A DNA stretch of 64,000 bases from Bacteroidetes bacterium RIFCSPLOWO2_12_FULL_37_12 (GCA_001769655.1 MEPC01000020.1:138516-202515), one strand, 5' to 3'. Counted from the first letter of the stretch, positions 1 to 8,052 are shown. Notes: a model not told the origin generated them from the letters alone. Made by a program: numbers and translations.

Positions 1-17
1 TTTTTCTTGTTTTTTCA

Positions 18-45
18 AGCCGGCAATAAAATTGTCCGGCTTTTT
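18..45 (+). terminator. Rho-independent terminator of an upstream gene
   Basis: A perfect 6-bp stem (AGCCGG at 18-23, CCGGCT at 36-41) with a 12-base loop is followed directly by a T run. The T run lies on the + strand side, so it should end transcription of a gene that lies to the left of the window. Confidence 0.7.
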
Positions 46-103
46 CATTTTACATAAAACAATTACTAAATTCTAATTTAACGCATTAAAAAATAAAAAA
101 CTA

Positions 104-1066
104 ATGGGACAGAAAATCCAAAAATTCCTAACACCTTTTTTCAGATTTACTTCATTTACTTTTTATATTTTATGGCTTACAATTCCAATGACTTTGGGAC
201 AACAAGTAGGCTATAAATATATTGAAAACGACCCATACACTTACAAGAACTTTTTTTGTTACTTGTACCCTATGAATGTAGATATTGCCAGTCCAACTAC
301 TCTGAGATTTTGAGCAGGAGCTGATTATAAATTGAATAAGATGCTTTCATTTAATCTTGAGTTGGAAAAGGGGGTATTAAATGTAACTAAAGGAGGAATC
401 AACACAAATGGTTTTTTTGTTGAAACAGGTGGGGTATTTAACTTTTTTAGCAGGGAAAAAACAGGAAAAGAAAAATTTGCTTTGAAATCTGAGGGGGGTG
501 GGTGGTATGGTGGGAGTATAACTGTTACTAATATAACACTACCCGATGCCAAGATACTCAAAGAATATGGATTCAGAGCTGGTTTCCTTCATTTTAGTTC
601 TCCAAAAGATTTCAATGATACTGCCAAAGCCACAGGCGGGAGCAGTAAATATGAATACCAAATCTATTATAATATGGAAGGAATTTATGCCGGAGTTTCT
701 ATAGTCCGTACAGTAAAATTGGTAGTAGATGTTGAAGGTTATGGTGTATGTGGTTGGGAAGGAAGAAGTAACTTATATTTTGATTTGATGTATGCACCTG
801 TCATTTCATACTCTGATAATATTAGACCGGATTATCCGAGGGGAGGAAAAGAATTATACACAAAAGAGGACCTTGATAAAGCAATATCAAAAAAACCTTT
901 AGGATGGAGAATTGGCTATGTGGTGAATTACAAAGGATTTATGAGGGCGATGTTTGGAGCTGAAATTGGTTCAAGACCAGGAGTGAATGGAGGAGCTTTT
1001 ATGTTAATGAAATTCGGATTTCCTCTTTTTGGTTTTGATGTTATGAATTTTTCAAAAAAGGAATAA
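104..1066 (+). pseudogene. Outer-membrane-like protein gene interrupted by an in-frame TGA
   Basis: One reading frame runs from the ATG at 104 to the stop at 1064-1066 (320 codons), broken only by a TGA at 311-313. The frame continues without shift on both sides: the text before the stop ends PTTLRF and after it reads AGADYKLNKMLSFNLEL. GGA to TGA is the simplest change, giving RFGAGADY. The N-terminus has a hydrophobic segment (about residues 12-30) ending near GQQ, as in an exported protein. The rest is rich in glycine and aromatic alternation, like a small outer-membrane beta-barrel. The piece after the stop could start only at TTG 332, which would lack a signal peptide. Function unknown. 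It may be a true pseudogene or a base-calling error. Confidence 0.65.
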
Positions 1067-1221
1067 GCAATTATTGCCCACTATAATAAGTATATTTTCA
1101 CCCCCAAAAAACTTCTTAATAATCAATGTTTTTGGGATTTAGTGCTTTAGTGTTTTGGTGGCATATTTTCTTTTTTTGACTTTTTAGAATGGACTCAATT
1201 ATCTTTTCTTAAATAGTAAAA

Positions 1222-1300
1222 TACAAGTGGAATCCAGAACCCACGTTAAAAAACGGGGCAAACCGAAAAGCCATAACAGTTGGAAAATTTAATTCAAAAT
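1222..1300 (+). promoter_or_regulatory. Candidate structured leader RNA, copy 1
   Basis: Three blocks here recur in the same order in front of the next gene: one around AAGTGGAATCCAGAACCCAC (1225-1244), one around ACGGGGCAAACCGAAAAGCC (1253-1272), and one around GTTGGAAAATTTAAT (1279-1293). GTGG and CCAC of the first block can pair. Between blocks 1 and 2 a small CGTT/AACG hairpin can form (1244-1254). The element ends next to the ATG at 1304. It is unlike any riboswitch class I can name. Confidence 0.5.
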
Positions 1301-1303
1301 AAA

Positions 1304-3370
1304 ATGAAAACGCTACAAAAATCAATTTTAATCGCAACGCTCGCCTTTGGCTTGAGCAATGTTGCAAAGGCGCAATGGGTATGGCAAAATCCTTTGCCCC
1401 AAGGCAATGAATTGTTATCAGTTTATTGTACTGATTCCAAAACCGGGTACGCTGTTGGAAAAAACATACTTAAAACAAATGATGGTGGTACTAACTGGAC
1501 AATTTCTACAAATCCGACAACCCGTACTTTATTATCTGTTTATTTTGCAAATGTCAATACAGGTTGTGCGGTTGGAGAGAGCGGAACAATTCTTAAAACA
1601 AGCAATGCTGGTGCAAACTGGAATATTCAAACAAGTGGAACAAGCAATGATTTATTCTCCGTTTATTTTGCCAATGCTAATACCGGGTATGCTGTCGGGG
1701 AAAAGGGAACGATTCTTAAAACAAGTGATGCTGGTACTAATTGGGTAAAACAAACAAGTGGGACATCTGACGATTTATTCTCCGTTCGTTTCTCCGATGC
1801 AGATACCGGATACGCTGTTGGTGAGGGGGGCACAATTCTTAAAACAGGCAATGGTGGTGTCATTTGGATAGCGCAAACAAGCGGGTCTAATAATGACTTA
1901 TTTTCAGTTTATTTTACTAATGGTAAAACTGGGCATGTTGTTGGAGAAAAAGGAACGATTCTTAAAACAAGTGATGGAGCAATTACCTGGACAAATCAAC
2001 CAAGTGGGACAAGTAATGATTTATTTTCAGTTTACTTCACCGGTGCAAATTCCGGTTGTGCTGTTGGTAATGGAGGAACAATTTTAACTACAACGGATGC
2101 CGGCACAACCTGGACAGCACAAACAAGCGGAACAATTGAAAGGTTAAATTCAGCTTATTTTGCAGATGCCGCCATAGGTTATGCTGTTGGAAATATTGGA
2201 ACAATTATTAAAACAAATGATGCCGGAACAAACTGGTCAGCAAAAATATCAACCGTAACAACAAATCAATTGGAATCTGTACATTTTACCGATGCTAATA
2301 ATGGTTGTGTGGTTGGAGATTTTGGAACAATCCTTACAACTTCTAATGGTGGCACTGATTGGACATCACAAACAAGCGGTACAACTAATAAGTTATTTTC
2401 AGTTTTTTATACTGATGCAAATACCGCCTACACAGTGGGAGACAATGCCACTTTACTTAAAACCGTTGATGCTGGTGTTACATGGACAGCGAAACAAGTA
2501 ACAGGTGTATCTGGTAATAGTTTTAGATCCGTTTATTTTACAGATGTCAACACAGGGTATGTTGTTGGCAGTGGAGGAATTATTCTAAAAACAAGCGACG
2601 CAGGCACTAACTGGGCATGGAAGCAATCTACATCGCTTTATAATTTAAATTCTGTCTGGTTCCCAAATGTCAATACTGGTATTGCAGTTGGGGTCTATGG
2701 TGAAATTTTAATAACTAATGATGCTGGCACTATCTGGACAGATTTAACTGCCCCAATTTTATCCGATTCATATAATTCCGTTTATTTCACAGATGCCAAT
2801 ACCGGGTACATTGTTGGTAATAATACCAGTGATGGTATAATTTTAAAAACTACAGATGGCGGTACAACCTGGGTAGCACCTACAAGCGAAATAGTTATGA
2901 AGTTAGAATACGTTTATTTCACAGATGCCAATACCGGTTATGCAGTTGGTTGGACTGGAAATATTTATAAAACAACCAATGCCGGTACAAACTGGTCATT
3001 ACTACCAAACATAACAAACCAAAATTTACAATCCGTTCATTTCACCGATTCCAATACCGGTTACGCTGTAGGCAAGCAAGGAACAATTCTTAAAACAACG
3101 ACCGGAGGGTTGGTAAATATTAATTTTAATTCCAATTATGATTATGATTTTAAAATTTACCCCAATCCCACCAATGGTAAATTTGCCATCGGTTTAAATA
3201 GCAAGATCATTATCGCAGAAATTTACAATTTGCTGGGAGAAAAAGTTTATCAGCAATATTCCTCTCACGAAAATCCGCAAATTGATATTTCCAACTCTAC
3301 AAAAGGGATGTATTTTGTAAAAATTTATGATGGGATAAAATCCTACAATCAAAAAATTATTGTACAGTAA
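1304..3370 (+). CDS. T9SS-secreted YCF48/BNR-like beta-propeller protein
   Basis: The protein has a Sec signal peptide (MKTLQKS... cleaved after KAQ) and about a dozen repeats of roughly 44 residues. Each carries the pattern SVYFTDANTGYAVG...GTILKT.DAGTNW, typical of Ycf48-like/BNR beta-propeller blades. The C-terminal ~85 residues are a T9SS type A sorting domain (YPNPTNGKF... GMYFVKI... QKIIVQ). The frame is open back to a TTG at 1280, but the ATG at 1304 puts the signal peptide at the N-terminus, so I chose it. It should be carried to the outer membrane, cut by PorU-type sortase and attached to the surface or released. Ligand unknown. The gene shares its leader with the next gene, which suggests common control of the two. 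Confidence 0.9.
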   Translation: MKTLQKSILIATLAFGLSNVAKAQWVWQNPLPQGNELLSVYCTDSKTGYAVGKNILKTNDGGTNWTISTNPTTRTLLSVYFANVNTGCAVGESGTILKTSNAGANWNIQTSGTSNDLFSVYFANANTGYAVGEKGTILKTSDAGTNWVKQTSGTSDDLFSVRFSDADTGYAVGEGGTILKTGNGGVIWIAQTSGSNNDLFSVYFTNGKTGHVVGEKGTILKTSDGAITWTNQPSGTSNDLFSVYFTGANSGCAVGNGGTILTTTDAGTTWTAQTSGTIERLNSAYFADAAIGYAVGNIGTIIKTNDAGTNWSAKISTVTTNQLESVHFTDANNGCVVGDFGTILTTSNGGTDWTSQTSGTTNKLFSVFYTDANTAYTVGDNATLLKTVDAGVTWTAKQVTGVSGNSFRSVYFTDVNTGYVVGSGGIILKTSDAGTNWAWKQSTSLYNLNSVWFPNVNTGIAVGVYGEILITNDAGTIWTDLTAPILSDSYNSVYFTDANTGYIVGNNTSDGIILKTTDGGTTWVAPTSEIVMKLEYVYFTDANTGYAVGWTGNIYKTTNAGTNWSLLPNITNQNLQSVHFTDSNTGYAVGKQGTILKTTTGGLVNINFNSNYDYDFKIYPNPTNGKFAIGLNSKIIIAEIYNLLGEKVYQQYSSHENPQIDISNSTKGMYFVKIYDGIKSYNQKIIVQ

Positions 3371-3482
3371 TATACAAGTGGAGTCCAGAACCCACTTCAC
3401 CCCATTGAATAATTTTATAACCAAGGGGTAAAAAAACGGGGCGTAACCGAAAAGCCACACGAGTAGGAAAAATTTAATATAT
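3371..3482 (+). promoter_or_regulatory. Candidate structured leader RNA, copy 2
   Basis: This fills the whole gap between two T9SS genes, from just after the stop at 3370 to the ATG at 3484. The blocks at 3374-3395 and 3434-3457 match copy 1 almost base for base. The spacer between them is longer and holds an ACCCC...GGGGT stem (3399-3429) where copy 1 has a short CGTT/AACG stem. Conserved flanks around a variable-length hairpin look like a folded RNA rather than a protein-binding site. Confidence 0.5.
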
Positions 3483-3483
3483 A

Positions 3484-5208
3484 ATGAAAATGAAAAATAA
3501 AGTTGTTTTAGTAATAATCTTGCTTGCTTTAATTAGCTTGGGATTTTCAGCAAACCATAGTTTTTGCCAATCAGTCCAATGGGCTAAAGCCATTGGCGGA
3601 ACACTTGATGATAATGGTTTCTCCATCACGACAGATGTTTCCGGAAATGTTTATACTACTGGAACTTTTGAGGGAACTGTTGACTTTGACCCGGGTTCAG
3701 GAATATACAATTTAACAACTTCGGGCATTAGAGTTTTTATATCTAAATTAGATGCTGACGGAAATTTTCTATGGGCTAAAGTTTTAGATGGCTCCTCTAC
3801 TACTGAAAGTTACTCTTTATGCATAGACGCTTCAGGTAGTGTTTATACTATTGGTTATTTTGGTGGAATTACGGACTTTGACCCAGATTCAGCAACCTAC
3901 AATTTGACTACTTCCGGATTTAAGGACATTTTCATTTCCAAACTTTCTGCTGACGGAAATTTTCTATGGGCTAGGAATTTTGGTGGAACATCTGATGATT
4001 TTGGTTACTCCATCACCACAGACGATTCAGGTAATGTTTATACCACCGGAACTTTTAAGGGAACTGCTGACTTTGATCCGGGTACGGGAACCTACAATTT
4101 AACTTCTGCGGGCGACTTTGACATTTTCATATCCAAACTAGACGCTAACGGAAATTTTCTATGGGCTAAAACTATTGGAGGAACCTCTATTGATCAAGGT
4201 TATTCTGTAGACACAGACGCTTCGGGCAATGTCTATACCACTGGTTATTTTTATGGAACTGCGGACTTTGACCCAGGCACAGGAACCTACAATTTAACAT
4301 CAGCCGGAAAAGAGGACATTTTCATTTCTAAACTTTCAGCTGAAGGAAATTTTCTTTGGGCTGTATTTATTGGTACAACAAGTACAGACATTGGTTACTC
4401 AATAACCATTGATGCTTCAGGAAATGTTTATTCCACTGGTTCTTTTAAAAATACAGTTGACTTTGACCCAGGTACAGGAACATACAATTTAGTATCTAAT
4501 GGTGGCAGTGACGTTTTTGTATCCAAACTAGATGATTCCGGAAATTTTCTATGGGCTGCTGCCATGGGCGGACAAAGTGGTGATGTAGGTAATTCCATAA
4601 CCGCAGACAAATCTGGAAATGTTTATACTACCGGTTATTTTTCGGGAAGTGGGGACTTTGATCCGGGTGTGGAAACATACAATTTAAGTTCAACATCCAG
4701 CTTCCAACAAAGTTTTGTTTCCATACTTAATACTTCCGGAAATTTTCAATGGGCAGGGGCTATGAATGGAACAAAAAGTATTATTAGCAAATCTATCGCC
4801 GTAGATTCTTTGGGAAATGTTTTTACTACCGGCTCTTTTATAGATTCTGCAGACGTTGATCCGGGTGTAGGAACATATTATTTAACCTCGGGGGAATCTG
4901 ACGAAAACATTTTCATTTCTAAATTATCTAAGATTACGACTGGCTTAATGGAAAGTGTTTTCGAAAATAATTTTGTGATTTATCCTAATATCAGTGCAGG
5001 TAAGTTTCGGATACGGGTACAAAATAGTGCTTCTGTTAAGTTTTTAAGTTTGGATATTTACAATATTCTTGGAGAAAAAATCTACTCCATAGAAAATATC
5101 AATAAAACTAACATAGAAATAAACCTTAGCTATTATTCCAAGGGTATATATTTTGTAAAAATTAATGATGGAATGAAAAATTACCATCAAAAAATTATTG
5201 TACAGTAG
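3484..5208 (+). CDS. T9SS-secreted SBBP-repeat protein
   Basis: The N-terminus is a signal peptide (MKMKNKVVLVIILLALISLGFSANHSFCQ). Nine or so repeats of about 50 residues follow, with the pattern DASGNVYTTGYF.GTADFDPGTGTYNLTS...DIFISKLSA.GNFLWA, the signature of SBBP (beta-propeller) repeats. The last 80 residues form a T9SS type A sorting domain (VIYPNISAGKF... YYSKGIYFVKIND... HQKIIVQ). It is probably a cell-surface or released adhesin-like protein. Its C-terminus is very like that of the gene before it, and both share the leader element, so they look like a co-regulated pair. Function beyond export is not predictable. Confidence 0.9.
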   Translation: MKMKNKVVLVIILLALISLGFSANHSFCQSVQWAKAIGGTLDDNGFSITTDVSGNVYTTGTFEGTVDFDPGSGIYNLTTSGIRVFISKLDADGNFLWAKVLDGSSTTESYSLCIDASGSVYTIGYFGGITDFDPDSATYNLTTSGFKDIFISKLSADGNFLWARNFGGTSDDFGYSITTDDSGNVYTTGTFKGTADFDPGTGTYNLTSAGDFDIFISKLDANGNFLWAKTIGGTSIDQGYSVDTDASGNVYTTGYFYGTADFDPGTGTYNLTSAGKEDIFISKLSAEGNFLWAVFIGTTSTDIGYSITIDASGNVYSTGSFKNTVDFDPGTGTYNLVSNGGSDVFVSKLDDSGNFLWAAAMGGQSGDVGNSITADKSGNVYTTGYFSGSGDFDPGVETYNLSSTSSFQQSFVSILNTSGNFQWAGAMNGTKSIISKSIAVDSLGNVFTTGSFIDSADVDPGVGTYYLTSGESDENIFISKLSKITTGLMESVFENNFVIYPNISAGKFRIRVQNSASVKFLSLDIYNILGEKIYSIENINKTNIEINLSYYSKGIYFVKINDGMKNYHQKIIVQ

Positions 5209-5349
5209 TATTCTGTTCTATCTGTTCCCTTTTTTTCAGCAATTAGCTAGTGATAGCACTGGATTATCATGCTAAAATAAGTGTACACGTTTTTGTATTC
5301 AATTTTCATGACAATTTAGATAAGATGGCTGTATTTTCTGATTTGTCTT

Positions 5350-5532
5350 CCGTAAACCCAATGACAGTTATTGGCTAAATCAATACTTTATTATATACAT
5401 TTAGCCGGAAACCCAATGGCAGTTATTGGCTAAATCTATACTTTATTACATACATTTAGCCGGAAACCCAATGGCAGTTATTGGCTAAATCTATACTTTA
5501 TTACATACATTTAGCCGGAAACCCAATGGCAC
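5350..5532. repeat. 55-bp tandem repeat, three units plus a partial fourth
   Basis: Units begin at 5350, 5405, 5460 and 5515, exactly 55 bases apart. The second and third are identical, the first differs at a few bases, and the fourth stops after about 18 bases. Each full unit contains GGCTAAAT ... ATTTAGCC, an 8-bp perfect inverted repeat with an 18-base loop. The array can therefore fold into a row of hairpins. Confidence 0.9.
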
Positions 5533-5578
5533 TAAAACTAGAGAAAATTTTCATACCTTTGATTGCCTGAAAGAAGTT

Positions 5579-5696
5579 GATATTTAAAAAAACGCTACTA
5601 TTAATAGATATTTAAAATGCGCTATAACAAGATATGATAATAAAAATACGCTACGAGCAAAGATTAAAGGTAAGGTATGATAATAAGAAAGCGCTA
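5579..5696. repeat. Degenerate array of GATAT..AA..CGCTA motifs
   Basis: Four related segments lie at 5579-5597, 5607-5624, 5631-5653 and 5675-5696. Each starts with (G)ATAT or GTATGATAATA and ends CGCTA, joined by A-rich sequence. They could be binding sites or the remains of an older tandem repeat. Confidence 0.55.
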
Positions 5697-5819
5697 TAAA
5701 AAAAGGGGAAAATATACGCAATGCGTAGATAAAATTATTATGTGTGATGCTATGACGACAGTGCGACTCTCAAATTGTCAGGAAAAAGATAACTTAACCA
5801 AAAATTTTAACGACAGAAA

Positions 5820-6266
5820 ATGATATTGCCACGATACCCATTAACAACAGGATTAGAATTACAGACATTTGAATTTATCAGCGAAGGTACCAAAGGACGA
5901 ATTCCAAAACTTGTACTATTTACGCAGACAAATTTGAGAGATTTTTACATTCTTTCTTTCGGGGATAAAGATAAATTTACTGGGGACATTGACGATAAAG
6001 TAATTTCAAACAACGGAGATAGTGAAAAAGTATTGGCGACAGTGATAGCAACTATTTATGCATTCACCGACAAATATCAAGATGCCTACATTTATGCTAC
6101 TGGTAGTACAAAAGCACGAACACGACTTTACCGAATGGGAATTTCAAAATATCTTTCCGAGGGTAAAAGGGACTTTGAAATCTATGGAGAACTAAAAGAC
6201 GGCTGGGACGATTTTAAAAAAGGAATTGACTATAACGGATTTCTTGTTAAACGAAAAAAATCATAA
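5820..6266 (+). CDS. DUF6934-like conserved protein
   Basis: The 148-residue soluble protein has no signal peptide or membrane segment. It has the features I associate with the Bacteroidota DUF6934 family: FEFISEGTKGRIPK near the start, a central NGDSEKVLATVIATIYAF helix, and the stretch YIYATGSTKARTRLYRMGISKY. The assignment is from memory of family members and was not searched. A 52-codon ORF follows 9 bases downstream, and such two-gene pairs are often toxin-antitoxin-like, but nothing here proves that. No catalytic motif is visible. The ATG at 5820 is the first in frame and the following gene is on the same strand. Confidence 0.7.
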   Translation: MILPRYPLTTGLELQTFEFISEGTKGRIPKLVLFTQTNLRDFYILSFGDKDKFTGDIDDKVISNNGDSEKVLATVIATIYAFTDKYQDAYIYATGSTKARTRLYRMGISKYLSEGKRDFEIYGELKDGWDDFKKGIDYNGFLVKRKKS

Positions 6267-6275
6267 CTTTGTACA

Positions 6276-6434
6276 ATGAAAATAAAAGAACTAAATAAAA
6301 GAAAAGTACCAATTGTAAAGATTGACAAGTCATTGGACAGATATAACGGTCTTGTTTTGTCTCCAGACAAGTTGGAAAAAGCCAATGAAGTATTAAGGAC
6401 AATTGGACTTCCGAAACAGTGGACAAACAAGTAG
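6276..6434 (+). CDS. Small 52-residue partner of the DUF6934-like gene
   Basis: The ATG at 6276 opens a 52-codon frame ending in TAG 6432-6434. The peptide begins MKIKELNKRKVPIVKID and ends GLPKQWTNK. It is basic at the N-terminus and has one likely helix (PDKLEKANEVLRTIG). It starts 9 bases after the preceding stop, on the same strand, as in a two-gene operon. It is too short for most ORF lists. The paired arrangement suggests an antitoxin or accessory role, but this is inference. Confidence 0.55.
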   Translation: MKIKELNKRKVPIVKIDKSLDRYNGLVLSPDKLEKANEVLRTIGLPKQWTNK

Positions 6435-6459
6435 CGCCACTGATAAGAGGGAATTTATT

Positions 6460-6570
6460 GAAATTTATTTTTTGGGGGAATACATCGGTAACCAAATTTT
6501 TGTGCTTTTATTATAGGTTTGTGGTTTACGAAAGTTTTACGCTTCTACCCCCCCCAAAAAAATAAACTTC
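6460..6570. repeat. Inverted repeat with G/C-run arms
   Basis: The left arm 6460-6478 (GAAATTTATTTTTTGGGGG) is nearly complementary to the right arm 6551-6570 (CCCCCAAAAAAATAAACTTC). The loop is 72 bases. It sits between the small gene above and a remnant of a T9SS tail and may mark a rearrangement. Confidence 0.5.
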
Positions 6571-6590
6571 ATAAACCCCCAAAACGTTAT

Positions 6591-6761
6591 CTAAAAACAT
6601 CCATAGTGATTTCAACTTCCGGCTTATCGCCCGGGCTGTATTTCTGCGCTTGGGTGGATGAAAAAAGGGAATGTGTTGCAATACAGAAAGCTCGTGGTGG
6701 TGCGGTGAGGGGGGATTTAAAACAGCACACCGCTAATCTTGTAGCCATTCCTTCTTGCTGA
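6591..6761 (+). pseudogene. Possible remnant of a T9SS sorting domain
   Basis: In the + frame, translation gives ISTSGLSPGLYFCAWVDEKR followed by VAIQKAR. This matches the end of a T9SS type A sorting domain (..LSPGLYFVRV...QK). Nothing upstream in frame encodes an exported protein. The frame then runs on into non-conserved sequence and into the end of hicA on the other strand. I read it as the decayed 3' end of a lost surface-protein gene. Chance resemblance is possible. Confidence 0.35.
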
Positions 6762-6951
6762 TATTTGCTTGTTTTAAAATTTTCATAAGTAAAGGAATAC
6801 CTATGTCCTTTTTGTGGGGGTTGGGGATGGTTAAAATTAAAGTTCCTTTTTTCATATAGGGATGTTTGCCTCCGTATAATGGACCCTCAAATCCCAAATC
6901 TTTTAACCTTCGGAACAATACTTTCCATGAAACAGGAGAAAATTTATGCAT
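6733..6951 (-). CDS. hicA: HicA-type mRNA interferase toxin
   Basis: The 72-residue protein from the ATG at 6951 shows the HicA pattern: SWKVLFRRLKDLGFEGP, then GGKHPYM (the HicA histidine), then LTIPNPHKKDIGIPLLMKILKQANISKKEWL. HicA proteins have a double-stranded-RNA-binding-like fold and cleave mRNA. The frame is open further up to 7023, but the start at 6951 gives the normal family length and an 8-base overlap with the end of hicB, typical of translational coupling. The order hicB-hicA is the reverse of the classical E. coli pair but is common. Confidence 0.88.
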   Translation of the reverse strand: MHKFSPVSWKVLFRRLKDLGFEGPLYGGKHPYMKKGTLILTIPNPHKKDIGIPLLMKILKQANISKKEWLQD

Positions 6952-7207
6952 AAACTTTTCTATTGTGTTTCCTGGAAAGCAAGCCAACTTTTGTTTTTCC
7001 GATAGGTGGTATCGGAAGCCCATGCTTTAACCGGACAATAAGCCATCCCTCTATTACTTCCTTGAGATTTTCTCTACAGGATTCCAGTGTTTTTCCCTGT
7101 GCCCAAACCCCTTTTAAAACAGGTATTTCCCCATAATAAGGTTCATTATCTTCAATAATCTCATACTTCGCCATTTCAAGGGCGGTTTGCATATATTCAA
7201 TTAACAT
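6944..7207 (-). CDS. hicB: HicB-type antitoxin
   Basis: The 87-residue protein matches the HicB N-terminal RNase-H-like fold: YEIIEDNEPYYGEIPVLKGVWAQGKTLESCRENLKEVIEGWL, followed by a short basic tail. HicB binds and blocks HicA. Many HicB proteins also bind their own promoter through a C-terminal DNA-binding domain. Here the tail is short, so repression may need the complex. Starts at 7207 (MLIEYM) and 7192 (MQTAL) are both possible. hicA overlaps its 3' end. A TAnnTTTG promoter core lies at 7240-7247. Confidence 0.88.
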   Translation of the reverse strand: MLIEYMQTALEMAKYEIIEDNEPYYGEIPVLKGVWAQGKTLESCRENLKEVIEGWLIVRLKHGLPIPPIGKTKVGLLSRKHNRKVYA

Positions 7208-7239
7208 ATCTTGCGATTTGAAAGTAAAAATTAATATTG

Positions 7240-7247
7240 CAAATATA
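7240..7247 (-). promoter_or_regulatory. Bacteroidota promoter core for hicBA
   Basis: On the - strand this reads TATATTTG, a perfect TAnnTTTG -7 element. It lies 33 bases before the hicB ATG, leaving a leader of about 25 bases. Confidence 0.5.
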
Positions 7248-7343
7248 CTCGACTTTTCTTAAAGAAAAAAAAGAAATATGTCAAAGTTAGTCAGGTTTCA
7301 CAATAGACCAAAATCAATAACCACATTTTTCGCTCTGTATTGG

Positions 7344-7351
7344 TATATTTG
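7344..7351 (+). promoter_or_regulatory. Bacteroidota promoter core for the phosphatidylserine decarboxylase gene
   Basis: TATATTTG fits the TAnnTTTG -7 consensus and lies 29 bases before the ATG at 7381. Confidence 0.55.
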
Positions 7352-7380
7352 TCCTCTCAATAACCATAACACTATCCATA

Positions 7381-8043
7381 ATGCGTATCCACAAAGAGGG
7401 CTATATCATTCTGTTCTGGGGCTTCTTGTTGTTGCTCCTCATCAATGTGATTATTTATTTTTTTACAGGGAGAATGACACTCAGGATTTTCAGCTCTTCC
7501 CTCAGTATCATTTTGTATTTTTTTCTTCTTCAATTTTTTCGTTCTCCAATCAGAAAACTGCCTCACAATTCCTCCATCATTTCAGCGCCCGCGGATGGAA
7601 AAATCGTGGCTATTCAGGAAGTCATGGAGGAAGAATATTTTAAAGACAAACGCATTCAGGTATCCATTTTCATGTCGCCGCTGAACGTGCACGTAAACTG
7701 GATACCTGTTTCAGGCACCATCACAACCGCCAGGTATCATCCGGGTTTGTATCTGGTAGCGTGGCACCCGAAATCAAGCACAAAAAACGAACGTACTACA
7801 GTTGTCATTAAAACGGAACAAGGACAAGAGATATTGGTGCGGCAGATAGCGGGTTACGTGGCACGAAGAATTATCTGTTATCCCAAAGAAGGAGAATCAG
7901 TGACACAAGGAAGCGAGCTGGGATTTATAAAATTCGGTTCACGGGTTGATTTATTTCTTCCGTTACATACAACACTTTCTGTTAAAACAGGAGATGTGGT
8001 TAAAGGGGTGGAAACAGAGATTGGGAAAATGAAATTTTTTTAA
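7381..8043 (+). CDS. psd: Phosphatidylserine decarboxylase family protein
   Basis: The 220-residue protein is of the short Psd type common in Bacteroidota. It has two hydrophobic segments in the first 60 residues (LFWGFLLLLLINVIIYFF and ILYFFLLQFF). The family core follows: SAPADGKIVAI, FMSPLNVHVNWIPVSG, and KFGSRVDLFLP near the end. The enzyme cuts itself between Gly186 and Ser187, turning the serine into the pyruvoyl group that decarboxylates phosphatidylserine to phosphatidylethanolamine at the membrane. The GS pair, the upstream HVN histidine and the length all fit an active enzyme. A promoter core lies just upstream. Confidence 0.92.
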   Translation: MRIHKEGYIILFWGFLLLLLINVIIYFFTGRMTLRIFSSSLSIILYFFLLQFFRSPIRKLPHNSSIISAPADGKIVAIQEVMEEEYFKDKRIQVSIFMSPLNVHVNWIPVSGTITTARYHPGLYLVAWHPKSSTKNERTTVVIKTEQGQEILVRQIAGYVARRIICYPKEGESVTQGSELGFIKFGSRVDLFLPLHTTLSVKTGDVVKGVETEIGKMKFF

Positions 8044-8044
8044 G

Positions 8045-8052
8045 TAACTTTG
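8045..8052 (+). promoter_or_regulatory. Bacteroidota promoter core for the 8075 gene
   Basis: TAACTTTG fits TAnnTTTG and lies 23 bases before the ATG at 8075. It begins just after the psd stop, so the downstream gene may be transcribed on its own. Confidence 0.45.

Larger units (their letters stand above)
5209..5819. other. 611-base gene-free stretch rich in repeats
   Basis: No credible ORF was seen. The stretch holds a 55-bp tandem repeat with an internal hairpin (5350-5532) and four degenerate copies of a GATAT...CGCTA motif (5579-5696). The remainder is AT-rich with no recognised gene, RNA or promoter. Confidence 0.7.

Noticed and set aside
311-313. TGA read as glycine (alternative code)
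   Set aside because: Several intact genes here end in TGA at the expected length, so the standard code applies.
1222-1300. c-di-GMP-I (GEMM) riboswitch, because CGGGGCAAACCGA resembles the distal stem of GEMM.
   Set aside because: The conserved GACGCAAAGCC core and the GAAA-loop stem are absent in both copies.
1359-2501. Further + strand ORFs inside the 1304 gene
   Set aside because: They are frame shadows of the beta-propeller repeats with no coding features of their own.
5350-5532. CRISPR array
   Set aside because: The whole 55-base unit repeats; there are no unique spacers and no cas genes in the window.
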